The notes below the pieces were generated by a model. That model was not told the DNA's origin. It did no database searches and saw only the letters and a list, made by a program, of their open reading frames with translations. The position numbers were made by a program, and so were the translations under genes. A stretch of 64,000 nt of DNA, taken from Oceanobacillus salinisoli (GTDB lineage Bacteria > Bacillota > Bacilli > Bacillales > Amphibacillaceae). The stretch is from NCBI RefSeq assembly GCF_009733865.1, contig NZ_WOFB01000005.1, forward strand, positions 83,965-147,964, in the 5' to 3' direction. This document shows, piece by piece, positions 25,235 to 33,612 of the stretch. How positions within the stretch are numbered: the first letter of the stretch is position 1; the number at the start of each line of letters is the position of its first letter.

Positions 25235-26872
25235 TTACTTATTCGTAGAAACGGGAAATGAGTTAAGTGTAGCTAATGCAATTTGGAAAAGTAATTGATC
25301 TTTAACATTCCCTGGATTGAGATTTGTTAAATCACGAATTATATTCATTCTATATCGCACAGTATTTTTGTGTATAAATAAAGAATCCGCTGTCTTATCA
25401 TAGTTTCCATTGTGTTTTAAAAATTGCTTTAATGTATCTAAAAGTTCACTGTTTTTCTTTTTATCATAATTTATAATTTCACTAAGGCATTCAGTAACAA
25501 GATTCTTGGCCTCCTGTTTTGGATCATCAGAAAAAAGTATACGTTCTATATTTAATTTAGAGAAATCTCGAATATATAATTGAACTCCTTTACTGTGATT
25601 TGAGTCTTTTAACATATTTTCATACGATATTTTTAAAGCTAATTTTGCTTCGTTATAACTGGTTGATAATTTGTTAACTGAACTTAATCTCCCAATACCT
25701 CCATAGAAGGTAGTACTATCCAATTTTGATATTAATTTCTCTAACTTATATTTAAGTGTATCTGTATTTACTTCCTGTGAGATTAATAAGGTAAAACGTG
25801 ATTGTGAATCAAAGCCAATAGGGGTTTTGGGGAATAACCATTCTATTTCATTTTCCATGATTTCTAAAAGTTCTTCTTTTTTACTCCATAATGATAGTTC
25901 ACTATTCCAATCACTTTTTGAATATAAATCCAATAAAACTACCTTATATTGTTCCTCCAAATCCCAGTTAACTTCTTTCGCGTTTCTAAATAGAACTTCT
26001 CGCGTTTTATTGTTGTTTGTATCTAATAACATGAGTAAGAAGTCATTCTTAAAATGCTGTATTTTGGTAGAGAGTGTTTTTAGACGTTCAATTTCAAGAG
26101 CAGTAATCACTGCTGCCTGCTCTAAGGCGGCTTTTTCCCATGTTTGAAGATTTGATTTCTCCCGCCATAGGAAAACGCCTCCTTCTATACGCTCCGAATT
26201 ATAAATCCACCTGACAGTACAGTCTAGGTTATTCCATTGTAATCGTTGAATGGTTTGTTCGTGGTTGTAATACAGCTCTAAAATCAATTTTTCAATATCG
26301 TGTTGTGATAGTATAGAGGTAGCTGAGTTTACTATTCTATTATTTTTTCTAATATAGATGGTAACAGGTGAATTTGTAATTTTATGGAGTAACTCGGCAA
26401 GTTCTTGAATATCTTCCTGATTTTTAAGATGGATATGGAATTGCTCATATACTTGATGCGTCTTTTCTAACTCCTGTTGATTTTTTTTATTGATTTGAGT
26501 AAATATAGGAACAATCATATCTGCCCAAGAAATATGGTTTGGCAGCGATATAATTGGAAAGCCATTTGAATTTGCATACACGATGGCTTTACTTGGTAAT
26601 TTCGGAATATACCTACCTAATTTTACACCAAGACCGGAACATTTTTTTTCAACAAGTATTTCAAGTAAATTCATTAGGCCTTCTTCCCACTGATTATTGT
26701 TGATAAAAGGATACCCAGTCGAAAGTACAAAGTCCCCTTCTTTACACCATTGATATCCATCTGGAGCATCGATGAATGTTGCGTTAAGTACAAGATTACT
26801 TAATCCCTCATTTCCAGCTAATATCTCTGAATCTGTAAATACTTTTAGTTTAATCATTTCAGTAATATTCAT
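25235..26872 (-). CDS. PucR-family transcriptional regulator
   Basis: A 545-residue regulator with an N-terminal PucR-type sensor domain (about 1-120, starting ITEMIKLKVFTDSEILAGNEG), a central GGDEF-like/CdaR region, and a C-terminal HTH_30 domain (LLDTLKQFLKHNGNYDKTADSLFIHKNTVRYR, about 475-510). The family controls purine, allantoin, amino-acid or other catabolic genes. It is divergent from the DUF3311-symporter-M20 operon across a 437-base control region, so it very likely regulates that operon in response to the imported substrate. GGGGGATGA precedes the ATG. Confidence 0.87.
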   Translation of the reverse strand: MNITEMIKLKVFTDSEILAGNEGLSNLVLNATFIDAPDGYQWCKEGDFVLSTGYPFINNNQWEEGLMNLLEILVEKKCSGLGVKLGRYIPKLPSKAIVYANSNGFPIISLPNHISWADMIVPIFTQINKKNQQELEKTHQVYEQFHIHLKNQEDIQELAELLHKITNSPVTIYIRKNNRIVNSATSILSQHDIEKLILELYYNHEQTIQRLQWNNLDCTVRWIYNSERIEGGVFLWREKSNLQTWEKAALEQAAVITALEIERLKTLSTKIQHFKNDFLLMLLDTNNNKTREVLFRNAKEVNWDLEEQYKVVLLDLYSKSDWNSELSLWSKKEELLEIMENEIEWLFPKTPIGFDSQSRFTLLISQEVNTDTLKYKLEKLISKLDSTTFYGGIGRLSSVNKLSTSYNEAKLALKISYENMLKDSNHSKGVQLYIRDFSKLNIERILFSDDPKQEAKNLVTECLSEIINYDKKKNSELLDTLKQFLKHNGNYDKTADSLFIHKNTVRYRMNIIRDLTNLNPGNVKDQLLFQIALATLNSFPVSTNK

Positions 26873-27061
26873 AAATCATCCCCCATTTAATATTCAGCTA
26901 TAAATTTTTATAAATAAATTCATTTCTTTGTACAAAAGAACAAAGTTTAATAGAAATCTTTATTCCTTATTACAATTTAATTCGTGATACACTTTAAAAA
27001 ACCCTCTATTTTACAGAATAATTCATAATTATAAAATATTCCAAACCAAACTGCGACTATC

Positions 27062-27203
27062 GTGAAGGTTGGAGGAGGATAAAAGTAAACCATGAACGTG
27101 CAGTTATATTTTCACTAAATTGGGGTCTCTGCCTAAAGTACCTTTCAACAACATATGTAAGCGCACCCACCTATTGGGATAGCAGAATCTTTCCGACCTT
27201 CAC
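27062..27203 (+). promoter_or_regulatory. Long-stem structured leader, class unknown
   Basis: GTGAAGGTTGG (27062-27072) pairs with CCGACCTTCAC (27193-27203), closing an 11-base stem around 120 bases. Inside are TCTGC/GCAGA and CCCA/TGGG helices. Immediately after it come CCTG/CAGG and GGATG/CATCC hairpins before the ribosome site of the DUF3311 gene. The layout is that of a riboswitch or protein-binding leader, but I could not match it to a known class. It could also act toward the divergent PucR gene on the other strand. Confidence 0.5.
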
Positions 27204-27309
27204 CCTGTCTATATCCAGGACGAAGGAGGGGATGGATTAACATCCTGGGATTTATAGGAGGATGAGGCACCATAACAAGTATATGGACCTTATAGAAGGA
27301 GGTGAAAGA

Positions 27310-27525
27310 ATGAGTCGAAAAAAATTTCAACGAGCTTACTGGATTACGGTGTTATTATTACTCTCATCTTTTATCTTTCCAGTGTTTGAATTAGCAAATA
27401 AACCTTACCCGATAATAATGGGACTACCATTTTCTTTCTTTTGGGTTTGTTTGTGGACGTTCATTATATTTATAGCCGTTATCATTTTTCACTTTATCGA
27501 TCCGGATAACAAAAGGGAGGAATAG
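27310..27525 (+). CDS. DUF3311 small membrane protein
   Basis: A 71-residue protein with two membrane segments (about 10-30 and 40-62) of the DUF3311 family. Such proteins are routinely encoded directly before SSS-family symporters and are thought to be accessory subunits. The ATG at 27310 has AGGAGG 7 bases upstream; longer in-frame starts lack such a site. Its stop is 2 bases before the TTG of the symporter gene, whose ribosome site lies inside it, so they are co-translated. Confidence 0.85.
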   Translation: MSRKKFQRAYWITVLLLLSSFIFPVFELANKPYPIIMGLPFSFFWVCLWTFIIFIAVIIFHFIDPDNKREE

Positions 27526-27527
27526 TC

Positions 27528-29039
27528 TTGGAACAATGGCAAATTGCTTTGATCATGATGATTGGTTATTTAGCTATCGCTTTGGCTATAGGGATTTTTT
27601 CTGGCCGAGGCAGAGATAAAGAATCACTAACTGAATTTACTGTGGCAGGAAGAAATTTAAATTTATTTGTTACATGGTTTTTAATGGGTGGAGCCATATT
27701 TAGTGCCTTTGCATTCCTTGGTGCACCGGGTTGGGCTTTCTCTCGTGGTGCTCCAGCATTATATATACTCGCCTATTTAGCGTTAGGTATTCTTCCATGG
27801 TATTTTATTGGTCCTAAAATTGGAAAAATCGGTAGAACGTTTGGGCTATATTCGCTTGTAGGATTTCTCAAAAAACGTTTTAACAGTAAGGCACTCGCAA
27901 TTATAATTGGTGTTATTTCCTTCTTTGCATTCATTCAATATTTAGCTATCCAATTAAAAGGTATGGCCATTATTTTCGATGTAATGACAGAAGGAAGAAT
28001 TCCTTTCTGGCTTGGCGCATTGATTGCATACGCCATAGTTGTCATCTATGTAGCAACAGGTGGGCTACGTGCAGCGGCTTGGTCGGATGTTTTTCAGGGG
28101 TTATTAATGATTGTTGTTTCATGGACTGTTGGACTTATGATAGTAAATAAATTGAATAATGGTACAAATTCCATGTTCGAAAACATTATAGCAGATAAAC
28201 CTGGTTTTCTGGAAATTGGTGCGGAAGGATCAACGATGTCACCAATGGCTTTTACAACGTTGATTATTGTATCTGCAATCGGCTTACTGATGTGGCCGCA
28301 TCTCTTTTCACGTTCGTATTCTTCCAAAAGTAAAGCAATAAAACAAACCGTTATTGCATATCCAATTTTCACTCTGTTTCTCATTCCATTATTACTCGTT
28401 GGTTTTGCTGGGGTAAGTGTGATTAGTGTGGAAGAACTCGGTGATCCTGACCAAATCTTACCGTATCTAGTGACAACTATATTAGATTTACCTGGCATTG
28501 TTTATGGTCTTGTAGGGGCAGCAGCTTTAGCGGCGGCTATGTCATCATCTGACGTCATTACACACAGTGCATCCCTTGAATTTACGGATGGTGTAATACG
28601 TAATATGAAAAAAGACCTTTCAGATAAAGAAGTATTGTTCATTATGAGAATTGCCGTTGTTACAGTCGGTGCACTTGCTTATTTCGTTGCCGTATTTGGA
28701 GGACAGGGTTTAATTGCCTTACTTGCCGGAGCATATGGATCAATTGTCCAATTTGCACCAGGGGTCTATAGTGCACTGTATTGGAAACGAGCAACCGGAC
28801 CAGGGGTAATTACCGGGCTTATAACTGGTTTTGCAGTAAATGTCTATTACCAAATGATTAACACAGATACTCCATTTGATATCCATGCTGGTACCCTTGG
28901 TTTAATTGCTAATATTATCGTCTTTATTGCTGTTAGCTATTTAACCAAACCACAAAATATGGAAATTGCCGATCGCTATGTAAATATTAATGAAATGGAA
29001 GAAGAAACAATAATACTTAATAGAGAGGATGTTAACTAA
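27528..29039 (+). CDS. Sodium:solute symporter, pantothenate-permease-like group
   Basis: A 503-residue SSS-family transporter with thirteen predicted helices. It starts at TTG with GGGAGG 7 bases upstream. Family motifs include FTVAGRNLNLFVTWFLMGGAIFSAF near residue 38 and GLVGAAALAAAMSSSDVITHSASLEFT near residue 325. With the small DUF3311 partner it matches the PanF/YhdT-like arrangement, though the group includes transporters for other organic acids and amino acids. The downstream M20 hydrolase suggests that the imported substrate is an N-acylated or peptide-like compound. Its stop overlaps the M20 start (TAATG). Confidence 0.85.
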   Translation: MEQWQIALIMMIGYLAIALAIGIFSGRGRDKESLTEFTVAGRNLNLFVTWFLMGGAIFSAFAFLGAPGWAFSRGAPALYILAYLALGILPWYFIGPKIGKIGRTFGLYSLVGFLKKRFNSKALAIIIGVISFFAFIQYLAIQLKGMAIIFDVMTEGRIPFWLGALIAYAIVVIYVATGGLRAAAWSDVFQGLLMIVVSWTVGLMIVNKLNNGTNSMFENIIADKPGFLEIGAEGSTMSPMAFTTLIIVSAIGLLMWPHLFSRSYSSKSKAIKQTVIAYPIFTLFLIPLLLVGFAGVSVISVEELGDPDQILPYLVTTILDLPGIVYGLVGAAALAAAMSSSDVITHSASLEFTDGVIRNMKKDLSDKEVLFIMRIAVVTVGALAYFVAVFGGQGLIALLAGAYGSIVQFAPGVYSALYWKRATGPGVITGLITGFAVNVYYQMINTDTPFDIHAGTLGLIANIIVFIAVSYLTKPQNMEIADRYVNINEMEEETIILNREDVN

Positions 29040-30220
29040 TGCATGCTGAGATAAAAGAGTACCTTTCTCATAATAAGTACAGGCAGATTTTAAAATCACT
29101 TGTTCAAACCAATACAACCAATCTTCCAGGAAACGAAATGGATGTCGTAAACGCTATTCTTGATTTTTTCCCAAGAGAAAAAATTACTTATAACGTCATT
29201 GATCATGGTGAAAATAGAGGCTCTCTTGTGATCACCATTCCAGGTGTCCAGCAAGACCGCTCCCTCGCATTTGTTGGCCATATTGATACAGTTCCGGTTT
29301 CCGATGCGGAGGACTGGAACTATCCTCCTTTTGATGCAGTAGTTGATGAGAATGGCTTCTTACATGGCCGTGGTTCTGCTGACATGAAGGGCGGTGTCAC
29401 TGCAATGATTGTCACTGCACTTTATTTTATTGAAAAGGAAATCACACCACAGAAAACATTGAAGTTCTGCTTCACTGCCGATGAAGAATCAGGTGGAATA
29501 GGTGCCATCAGTTTACGTGAGCAAGGATATTTAGATGATGTAGAAGCAATGATCATTCCCGAGCCCACAAAGGAAGGGATTGGAATAAGTGAAAAAGGTG
29601 CCCTTTGGCTGAATGTTCAGGCTACTGGAAAAGCTGCACACGGTTCACGCCCAGATCTTGGCATAAACGCAGTAGAAGAAGTAACACTTTTTCTGGAAAA
29701 ATTAAAACAAACCATTAACACCTCTTATGATGATCCCTTGTTGGGTAAAACCACCTGCTCCATCACCCAGTTTAAAGGAGGAGTAAAAACAAATATCATT
29801 CCAAATCAGGCGATGGCCACGATGGATATTCGAACAACGCCTGATCAAGATCATGAGAGAATCATCGGGAGTGCAAATGAAATAGCTAGAGAACAAATGA
29901 ATAATAAGCCCGGTCTCACTATTAATCTTGAAATTGAGAACAACCGTCCTCCTGTTTCAACAAATAAAAGTGAAACATTTGTATTAGAAATGCAACAAGT
30001 TTACCGTGAATTATCCTATGATTCAACAGTCAAAGGGCTACAATTTTACACAGACGCATCACAGTTAATCCCTTACCTAAACATTCCATTTGTCATACTA
30101 GGTCCTGGAAAAGAAGAAATGGCCCACCAAACAAATGAATGTATAGAGCTTTCGTCTGTTGAAAAAGTGGCAGAGATATATCTTTCTTATTTATTAAGAG
30201 GTGAAAAGACCAGCGATTAA
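29039..30220 (+). CDS. M20-family metallohydrolase, ArgE/DapE-like
   Basis: A 393-residue zinc hydrolase of the ArgE/DapE/carboxypeptidase G2 type that cleaves an amide from an acylated amino acid or peptide. Metal ligands are in place: His81 (GHIDTVP), Asp115 (GRGSADMKGG), Glu149-Glu150 (ADEES) and the C-terminal His region (AHQTNE). It is the last gene of the DUF3311-symporter operon, with start overlapping the previous stop. The substrate is presumably what the symporter imports, under PucR control. Terminator overlaps its stop codon. Confidence 0.85.
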   Translation: MHAEIKEYLSHNKYRQILKSLVQTNTTNLPGNEMDVVNAILDFFPREKITYNVIDHGENRGSLVITIPGVQQDRSLAFVGHIDTVPVSDAEDWNYPPFDAVVDENGFLHGRGSADMKGGVTAMIVTALYFIEKEITPQKTLKFCFTADEESGGIGAISLREQGYLDDVEAMIIPEPTKEGIGISEKGALWLNVQATGKAAHGSRPDLGINAVEEVTLFLEKLKQTINTSYDDPLLGKTTCSITQFKGGVKTNIIPNQAMATMDIRTTPDQDHERIIGSANEIAREQMNNKPGLTINLEIENNRPPVSTNKSETFVLEMQQVYRELSYDSTVKGLQFYTDASQLIPYLNIPFVILGPGKEEMAHQTNECIELSSVEKVAEIYLSYLLRGEKTSD

Positions 30221-30233
30221 TGCTGGTCTTTTT
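30204..30233 (+). terminator. Terminator of the symporter-M20 operon
   Basis: AAAAGACCAGC pairs with GCTGGTCTTTT across GATTAAT, which contains the M20 stop codon; T-run follows. Confidence 0.9.
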
Positions 30234-30310
30234 CCATAAATAATACGAACAGGATAAGCATCTCGTTGGGATATGATAAAACGCTTTTTCTAATTACAGT
30301 AGAATATATA

Positions 30311-30361
30311 GGGTCAGTTCCCTGCCACGCTAGCACTTTAGCGCAGTAGGAGGACTGATCC
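30311..30361. repeat. GGGTCAGTCCC palindromic element
   Basis: GGGTCAGTTCCCTGCCACGC, then a CTAGCACTTTAGCGCAG core, then GGACTGATCC: a nested palindrome. Nearly the same unit is at 30945-30994 and, decayed, at 54777-54826. Confidence 0.75.
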
Positions 30362-30400
30362 TTTTCCCAGAAAGCTAACAATAACAATCACTTATTTTTG

Positions 30401-30428
30401 GTTTGCAAACTGCTTTTCGTGTTATAAT
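30401..30428 (+). promoter_or_regulatory. Promoter of the antisense antitoxin RNA
   Basis: Extended -10 TGTTATAAT (TATAAT at 30423-30428) with TTTGCA about 15 bases upstream. Confidence 0.6.
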
Positions 30429-30434
30429 AAACAT

Positions 30435-30582
30435 AGAGACAGGAAAAAGACATAAACTAATAAAGACCGAAGATACGTCAATATCTCCGGTCAGCAATAA
30501 ATCGCTCCCCTTTAAGAGGGGTCAGCGCAGGTAAGGAATAGACCTCACTCGGCTGTCAAACTAAGGGAGGTCTATTTTTTTT
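30435..30582 (+). ncRNA. Putative antisense antitoxin RNA
   Basis: Transcribed toward the toxin gene from the promoter at 30423. It ends at a strong terminator, ATAGACCTC pairing with GAGGTCTAT (30538-30575) plus TTTTTTT, whose tail overlaps the last codons of the toxin gene on the other strand. It therefore overlaps the 3' end of the toxin mRNA, the arrangement of RatA/TxpA-type loci. Confidence 0.65.
30465..30492 (-). terminator. Terminator of the toxin mRNA
   Basis: GACCGGAGATA and TATCTTCGGTC (minus strand) form an 11-base stem followed by TTTATTAG. Reading from the toxin this gives the mRNA a roughly 100-base 3'UTR fully inside the antisense RNA. Confidence 0.7.
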
Positions 30583-30649
30583 GGTTAATAATCGTCACAA
30601 CGAGCGTTGCAAAAGCAATCATTAAAACCAGTGTCTCAAAAACAGACAA
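30572..30649 (-). CDS. Type I toxin, holin-like toxin family
   Basis: A 25-residue hydrophobic peptide starting SVFETLVLMIAFATL and ending in a short NQKK tail. It matches the small putative holin-like/TxpA-type toxins (xFExLxLMIxFxTLxVxII then basic end) whose overproduction damages membranes. The TTG start at 30647-30649 has GGAAGGGGG 8 bases upstream; an alternative GTG three codons earlier has a worse spacing. An antisense RNA and a separate toxin promoter flank it. Too short for routine gene callers. Confidence 0.8.
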   Translation of the reverse strand: MSVFETLVLMIAFATLVVTIINQKK

Positions 30650-30747
30650 GGGCAACACCCCCTTCCGTTATAGCGTATCGTATGACACTACAACCGACAG
30701 GAATGCGCCGACCTCCCTTAAGGAAAACACGATTATTGCATATTTCC

Positions 30748-30775
30748 ATTATATCACTTGCCTAGGGAGTTTAAA
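30748..30775 (-). promoter_or_regulatory. Promoter of the toxin mRNA
   Basis: Minus strand: TTTAAA (30775-30770), a 16-base spacer and extended -10 TGATATAAT (TATAAT 30753-30748), about 100 bases before the toxin start. Confidence 0.7.
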
Positions 30776-30869
30776 GAAGACGATTTTTAATTTTCCTTCA
30801 GCAACTATTTTCTCCGTGTTGATGATTGGCCATTAGATACAATATGAACCTAATCACTCTTGAATAAAG

Positions 30870-30914
30870 GGAAACTTCACTTTATTGGGGTGCACTTTCC
30901 CCACTGATTGTTAG
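30870..30914. repeat. AATCAGTG-type hairpin
   Basis: GAAACTTCACTTTATTGGGG and CCCCACTGATTGTTAG, the CCCCACTGATT arm matching the family exactly and the other arm degraded. Confidence 0.55.
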
Positions 30915-30944
30915 TTGAACGAATCGGGCGTTTACTAATATACA

Positions 30945-30994
30945 GGGTCAGCCCCCTGCCACGCTATCAATTTAGCGCAGTGAGGGACTGACCC
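30945..30994. repeat. GGGTCAGTCCC palindromic element
   Basis: GGGTCAGCCCCCTGCCACGC, CTATCAATTTAGCGCAG core, GGGACTGACCC then TTTTTT. It lies 10 bases beyond the stop of the next gene on the minus strand and may end it. Confidence 0.8.
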
Positions 30995-31004
30995 TTTTTT
31001 CCTT

Positions 31005-31862
31005 TTAACCAATACGCATTAACGCGCCATCAGGCTTTGGTAAATCTTGTTCTTTTATCTGATTCATTTTACAAAAATGGTCAAAAAATCGTTGCGCAGT
31101 CTCTCGTTCCTCTGAATCACGTTTTAAAGAAACCATATCAAGTAAAATTTGAGCCATCCATACATTATCAAAATAACGGTATTTCCCTGTATTCCATGCC
31201 ATTTTATGGGGGAGTTTTTCATTTACATAATAGTTCCAAAAGAGCATTTGATCCGATTCTTCTTCTGTAAGTTGGAGTCTGAATTTGGAATGAGCAGGTA
31301 TATATCCATCTTCACAAAGCTTACCAATAAAATCTTCATTCACCATGTAGACACCTAAGATACGTCTATCTTTTTCAGGCACACTGGAATCCCTTGCTGT
31401 TAAAAGGCAAGCACTATTTTGGTGCATGCGGATGGGTTTGTTTGGCTTCCCTTTGTTAGTACCACTTTTTATGACAGCTGAAAAAACCTTCCAGTCTGAA
31501 AAAGCACGATTCTGTTCTTCTGAATCACACCAGAAAACCATTTGTGATTTGGGATGAAGTTTATGATTTTTCATCAGTTTTTCATGTTCTAATCGAAGTT
31601 GCTGTTCATGACGTTGAACTTTTTTCTCCTCTTCCCTCTTCCATTCTTCTTTCTTTCGTTCCATTTCCTTTTTTTGTATCATTTCTTCAAGGGAATGTGC
31701 AGCACTTTGATCATGCAGTTCTAAGTGCTTTTCAAATACGTCGGGGAAAACAAACTTTTTATTTTCCGATGTGAAATGTATTTCAATAAAAGAATCATTA
31801 TACTTAACGATACTACCGACGCCAAATTGCTCATGTGTAACTTTCTTATTGATAAGATTCAA
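31005..31862 (-). CDS. Conserved Bacilli protein of unknown function
   Basis: A 285-residue cytoplasmic protein. I place the start at a TTG (31862-31860) because AAGGAGG lies 9 bases upstream and it yields the MNLINKKVTHEQFGVG N-terminus seen in related Bacillus proteins; the frame is open 45 codons further upstream without a comparable site. Residues 1-45 look like a small beta-barrel module (VTHEQFGVGSIVKYNDSFIEIHF, K-FVFPDVF) similar to the UvrD C-terminal/Tudor-like motif. Residues about 58-105 form a charged coiled coil. The remaining 180 residues are of unknown fold. No operon partner; nucleic-acid binding is only a guess. Confidence 0.75.
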   Translation of the reverse strand: MNLINKKVTHEQFGVGSIVKYNDSFIEIHFTSENKKFVFPDVFEKHLELHDQSAAHSLEEMIQKKEMERKKEEWKREEEKKVQRHEQQLRLEHEKLMKNHKLHPKSQMVFWCDSEEQNRAFSDWKVFSAVIKSGTNKGKPNKPIRMHQNSACLLTARDSSVPEKDRRILGVYMVNEDFIGKLCEDGYIPAHSKFRLQLTEEESDQMLFWNYYVNEKLPHKMAWNTGKYRYFDNVWMAQILLDMVSLKRDSEERETAQRFFDHFCKMNQIKEQDLPKPDGALMRIG

Positions 31863-31997
31863 TATTTTAGTCCTCCTTATAGTTAAAAAACTGGTTCCCT
31901 TACCCAACCAACTTACCTTTAGAGCTACTCCTTTGTTTGAATCCGACTTTTTTGAAATGACTCTCTGTAGTCGCCCTTCAACAGTGAGATTCACCAT

Positions 31998-32434
31998 TTA
32001 ACACCTAGATTCTATAACACATTTTCTTTTTCATCATACTAAAAAGGAAATTAAAAAAACGCATCCATCCTTCTATCTGTATAGAAATACATCCAGAATA
32101 TGAAATACGATTTAAAAAAGTAATTGTATGATTATTGTAACATTTATTTTGAAGAATCACAAATTAATTATTGACAATACATTTTATTATGTTATATAAT
32201 AAAATATTTTTCAAGATACAAATTCATTGTATTTGGAAATACTTTATAACAATCTTCACCTATCACACCCTTTAACAGAACCATTTTGCCTTAAACAACT
32301 TTTGATTCTTTTCAACAACACAAAATCTCCCCTTAGATAAGAATTTATCCAAAAGGGAGAAATCGGCACAACTTTATTTATAATTGATAGCTTAACTTAT
32401 GAAATACCTGCTTAAGACATTAGAATATCATCTT
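31998..32434. other. Intergenic stretch with one hairpin
   Basis: AT-rich, no credible gene. TCTCCC and GGGAGA (32326-32360), with inner GATAA/TTATC pairing, form a stem-loop facing the end of the decayed oxidoreductase gene. Confidence 0.5.
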
Positions 32435-32825
32435 TTATAGTTTAACAAGCATTCTTCCACGTACTTTTCCTTCTAAAATATCTGCTAATACTCCCGGTAG
32501 TTCATTTAATGAGATTTCATTGACCATATCTTCATTTAGCGTTGTTGGTTTCAAATCATCACCAAGACGTTCCCAAACTTTTACACGCTTCTTCATTGGA
32601 TATTCGACCGAGTCAATGCCAAGTCAATTGACACCTCTTGAAATTAAGGAAAAACGGTAGTGGAAACTTCTATTCCACCCGTTAAACCACATGTAGCTAC
32701 AGAACTACCATATTTCAATGTATTAAGTATTACTGGAGGGTTTTCCCAAGCGGATATGCTGTTTTCACTCGTTCCAATGTTTGTGTAATCCACTCTGTAG
32801 CCATTTGTTTGGATACCCATCCCTA
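32435..32825 (-). pseudogene. Decayed YhdH/YhfP-type quinone oxidoreductase
   Basis: Reading leftward, VILNTLKYGSSVATCGLTGG and IEVSTTVFP run into a stop. After a frameshift the sequence resumes as SVEYPMKKRVKVWERLGDD, LKPTTLNEDMVNEI and EGKVRGRMLVKL, then a stop. This is the C-terminal third of the YhdH/YhfP (acrylyl-CoA reductase-like) MDR family. The N-terminal two thirds are missing, and the fragment begins directly after the TPP-regulated operon. Confidence 0.75.
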
Positions 32826-32833
32826 TCTATTGA

Positions 32834-33601
32834 TTATTTCATGACAAATCCGCCATCAACATAAAGGGTTTGGCCTGTCATAAATTCACTCCATTCCGAT
32901 GCCAAAAACAGCACGGGTCCTTCCACATCACGAGGTGTTGTGAGCCTTCGTAACGGGGTTTGTGAAATGATTATATCTTTGACCTCTTCTTTTGTATCTC
33001 GGGTAGTATCTGTCGGATAAACCAGTCCAGGAGCTACGCAATTAACACGGATACCGAAAAGGCCAAGTTCTGCTGCCAAATTCCGGCTATAGCCAACCAC
33101 GGCTGTCTTTGCTGTTGTATATTCATGGTATGGAACAATCGGTCTTTCCACTAAATTACTGACCATATTAATAATACTGCCACTACTTTGCTTTTTCATT
33201 GCGGGTATGACAGCTTGGCAAACATGGTGAATAGAGCGAACGGCTCCATCGATTTGTCCTTGATAATCGTCCCAATTTAATTGCCAGGCTAATTTCCGCT
33301 GTTCAGGGTTAAACATAAATGACTTAAACGCATTATTTACGACAACATCGATTTTTCCCGCCTCCAGGAGAATTTCCTCAACCATCTCGTTCACAGCACT
33401 CTCATCCGTAACATCCGCACCAATTGCCCACGCATCACCGCCAAGCTCTATACAGGAAGTGACTACCTCCTCTGCGGCCCTTTTGTTTTGGAGGTAATTA
33501 ACAACAACTGTCGCACCCTCGCGTGCAAACCCACGGGCAAGAGAAGCACCAATTCCACGGCTCGAACCGGTTACAAGAACCACTTTATTTTTAAAATTCA
33601 T
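32834..33601 (-). CDS. SDR oxidoreductase, last gene of the TPP-riboswitch operon
   Basis: A 255-residue classical short-chain dehydrogenase. The ATG at 33601 has AGGAG 8 bases upstream and gives MNFKNKVVLVTGSSRGIG, with the TGxxxGIG loop at 11-18. NNAF near 92 and YTTAK (Tyr/Lys catalytic pair) near 166 complete the active site. It lies 11 bases after the binding-protein gene and is the terminal member of the operon. Given a LuxE-LuxC pair upstream that yields an aldehyde, this enzyme is the natural candidate to reduce the aldehyde to an alcohol. That step is inferred. FabG-like activity is the alternative. Confidence 0.82.
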   Translation of the reverse strand: MNFKNKVVLVTGSSRGIGASLARGFAREGATVVVNYLQNKRAAEEVVTSCIELGGDAWAIGADVTDESAVNEMVEEILLEAGKIDVVVNNAFKSFMFNPEQRKLAWQLNWDDYQGQIDGAVRSIHHVCQAVIPAMKKQSSGSIINMVSNLVERPIVPYHEYTTAKTAVVGYSRNLAAELGLFGIRVNCVAPGLVYPTDTTRDTKEEVKDIIISQTPLRRLTTPRDVEGPVLFLASEWSEFMTGQTLYVDGGFVMK

Positions 33602-33612
33602 CGAAACACTCC

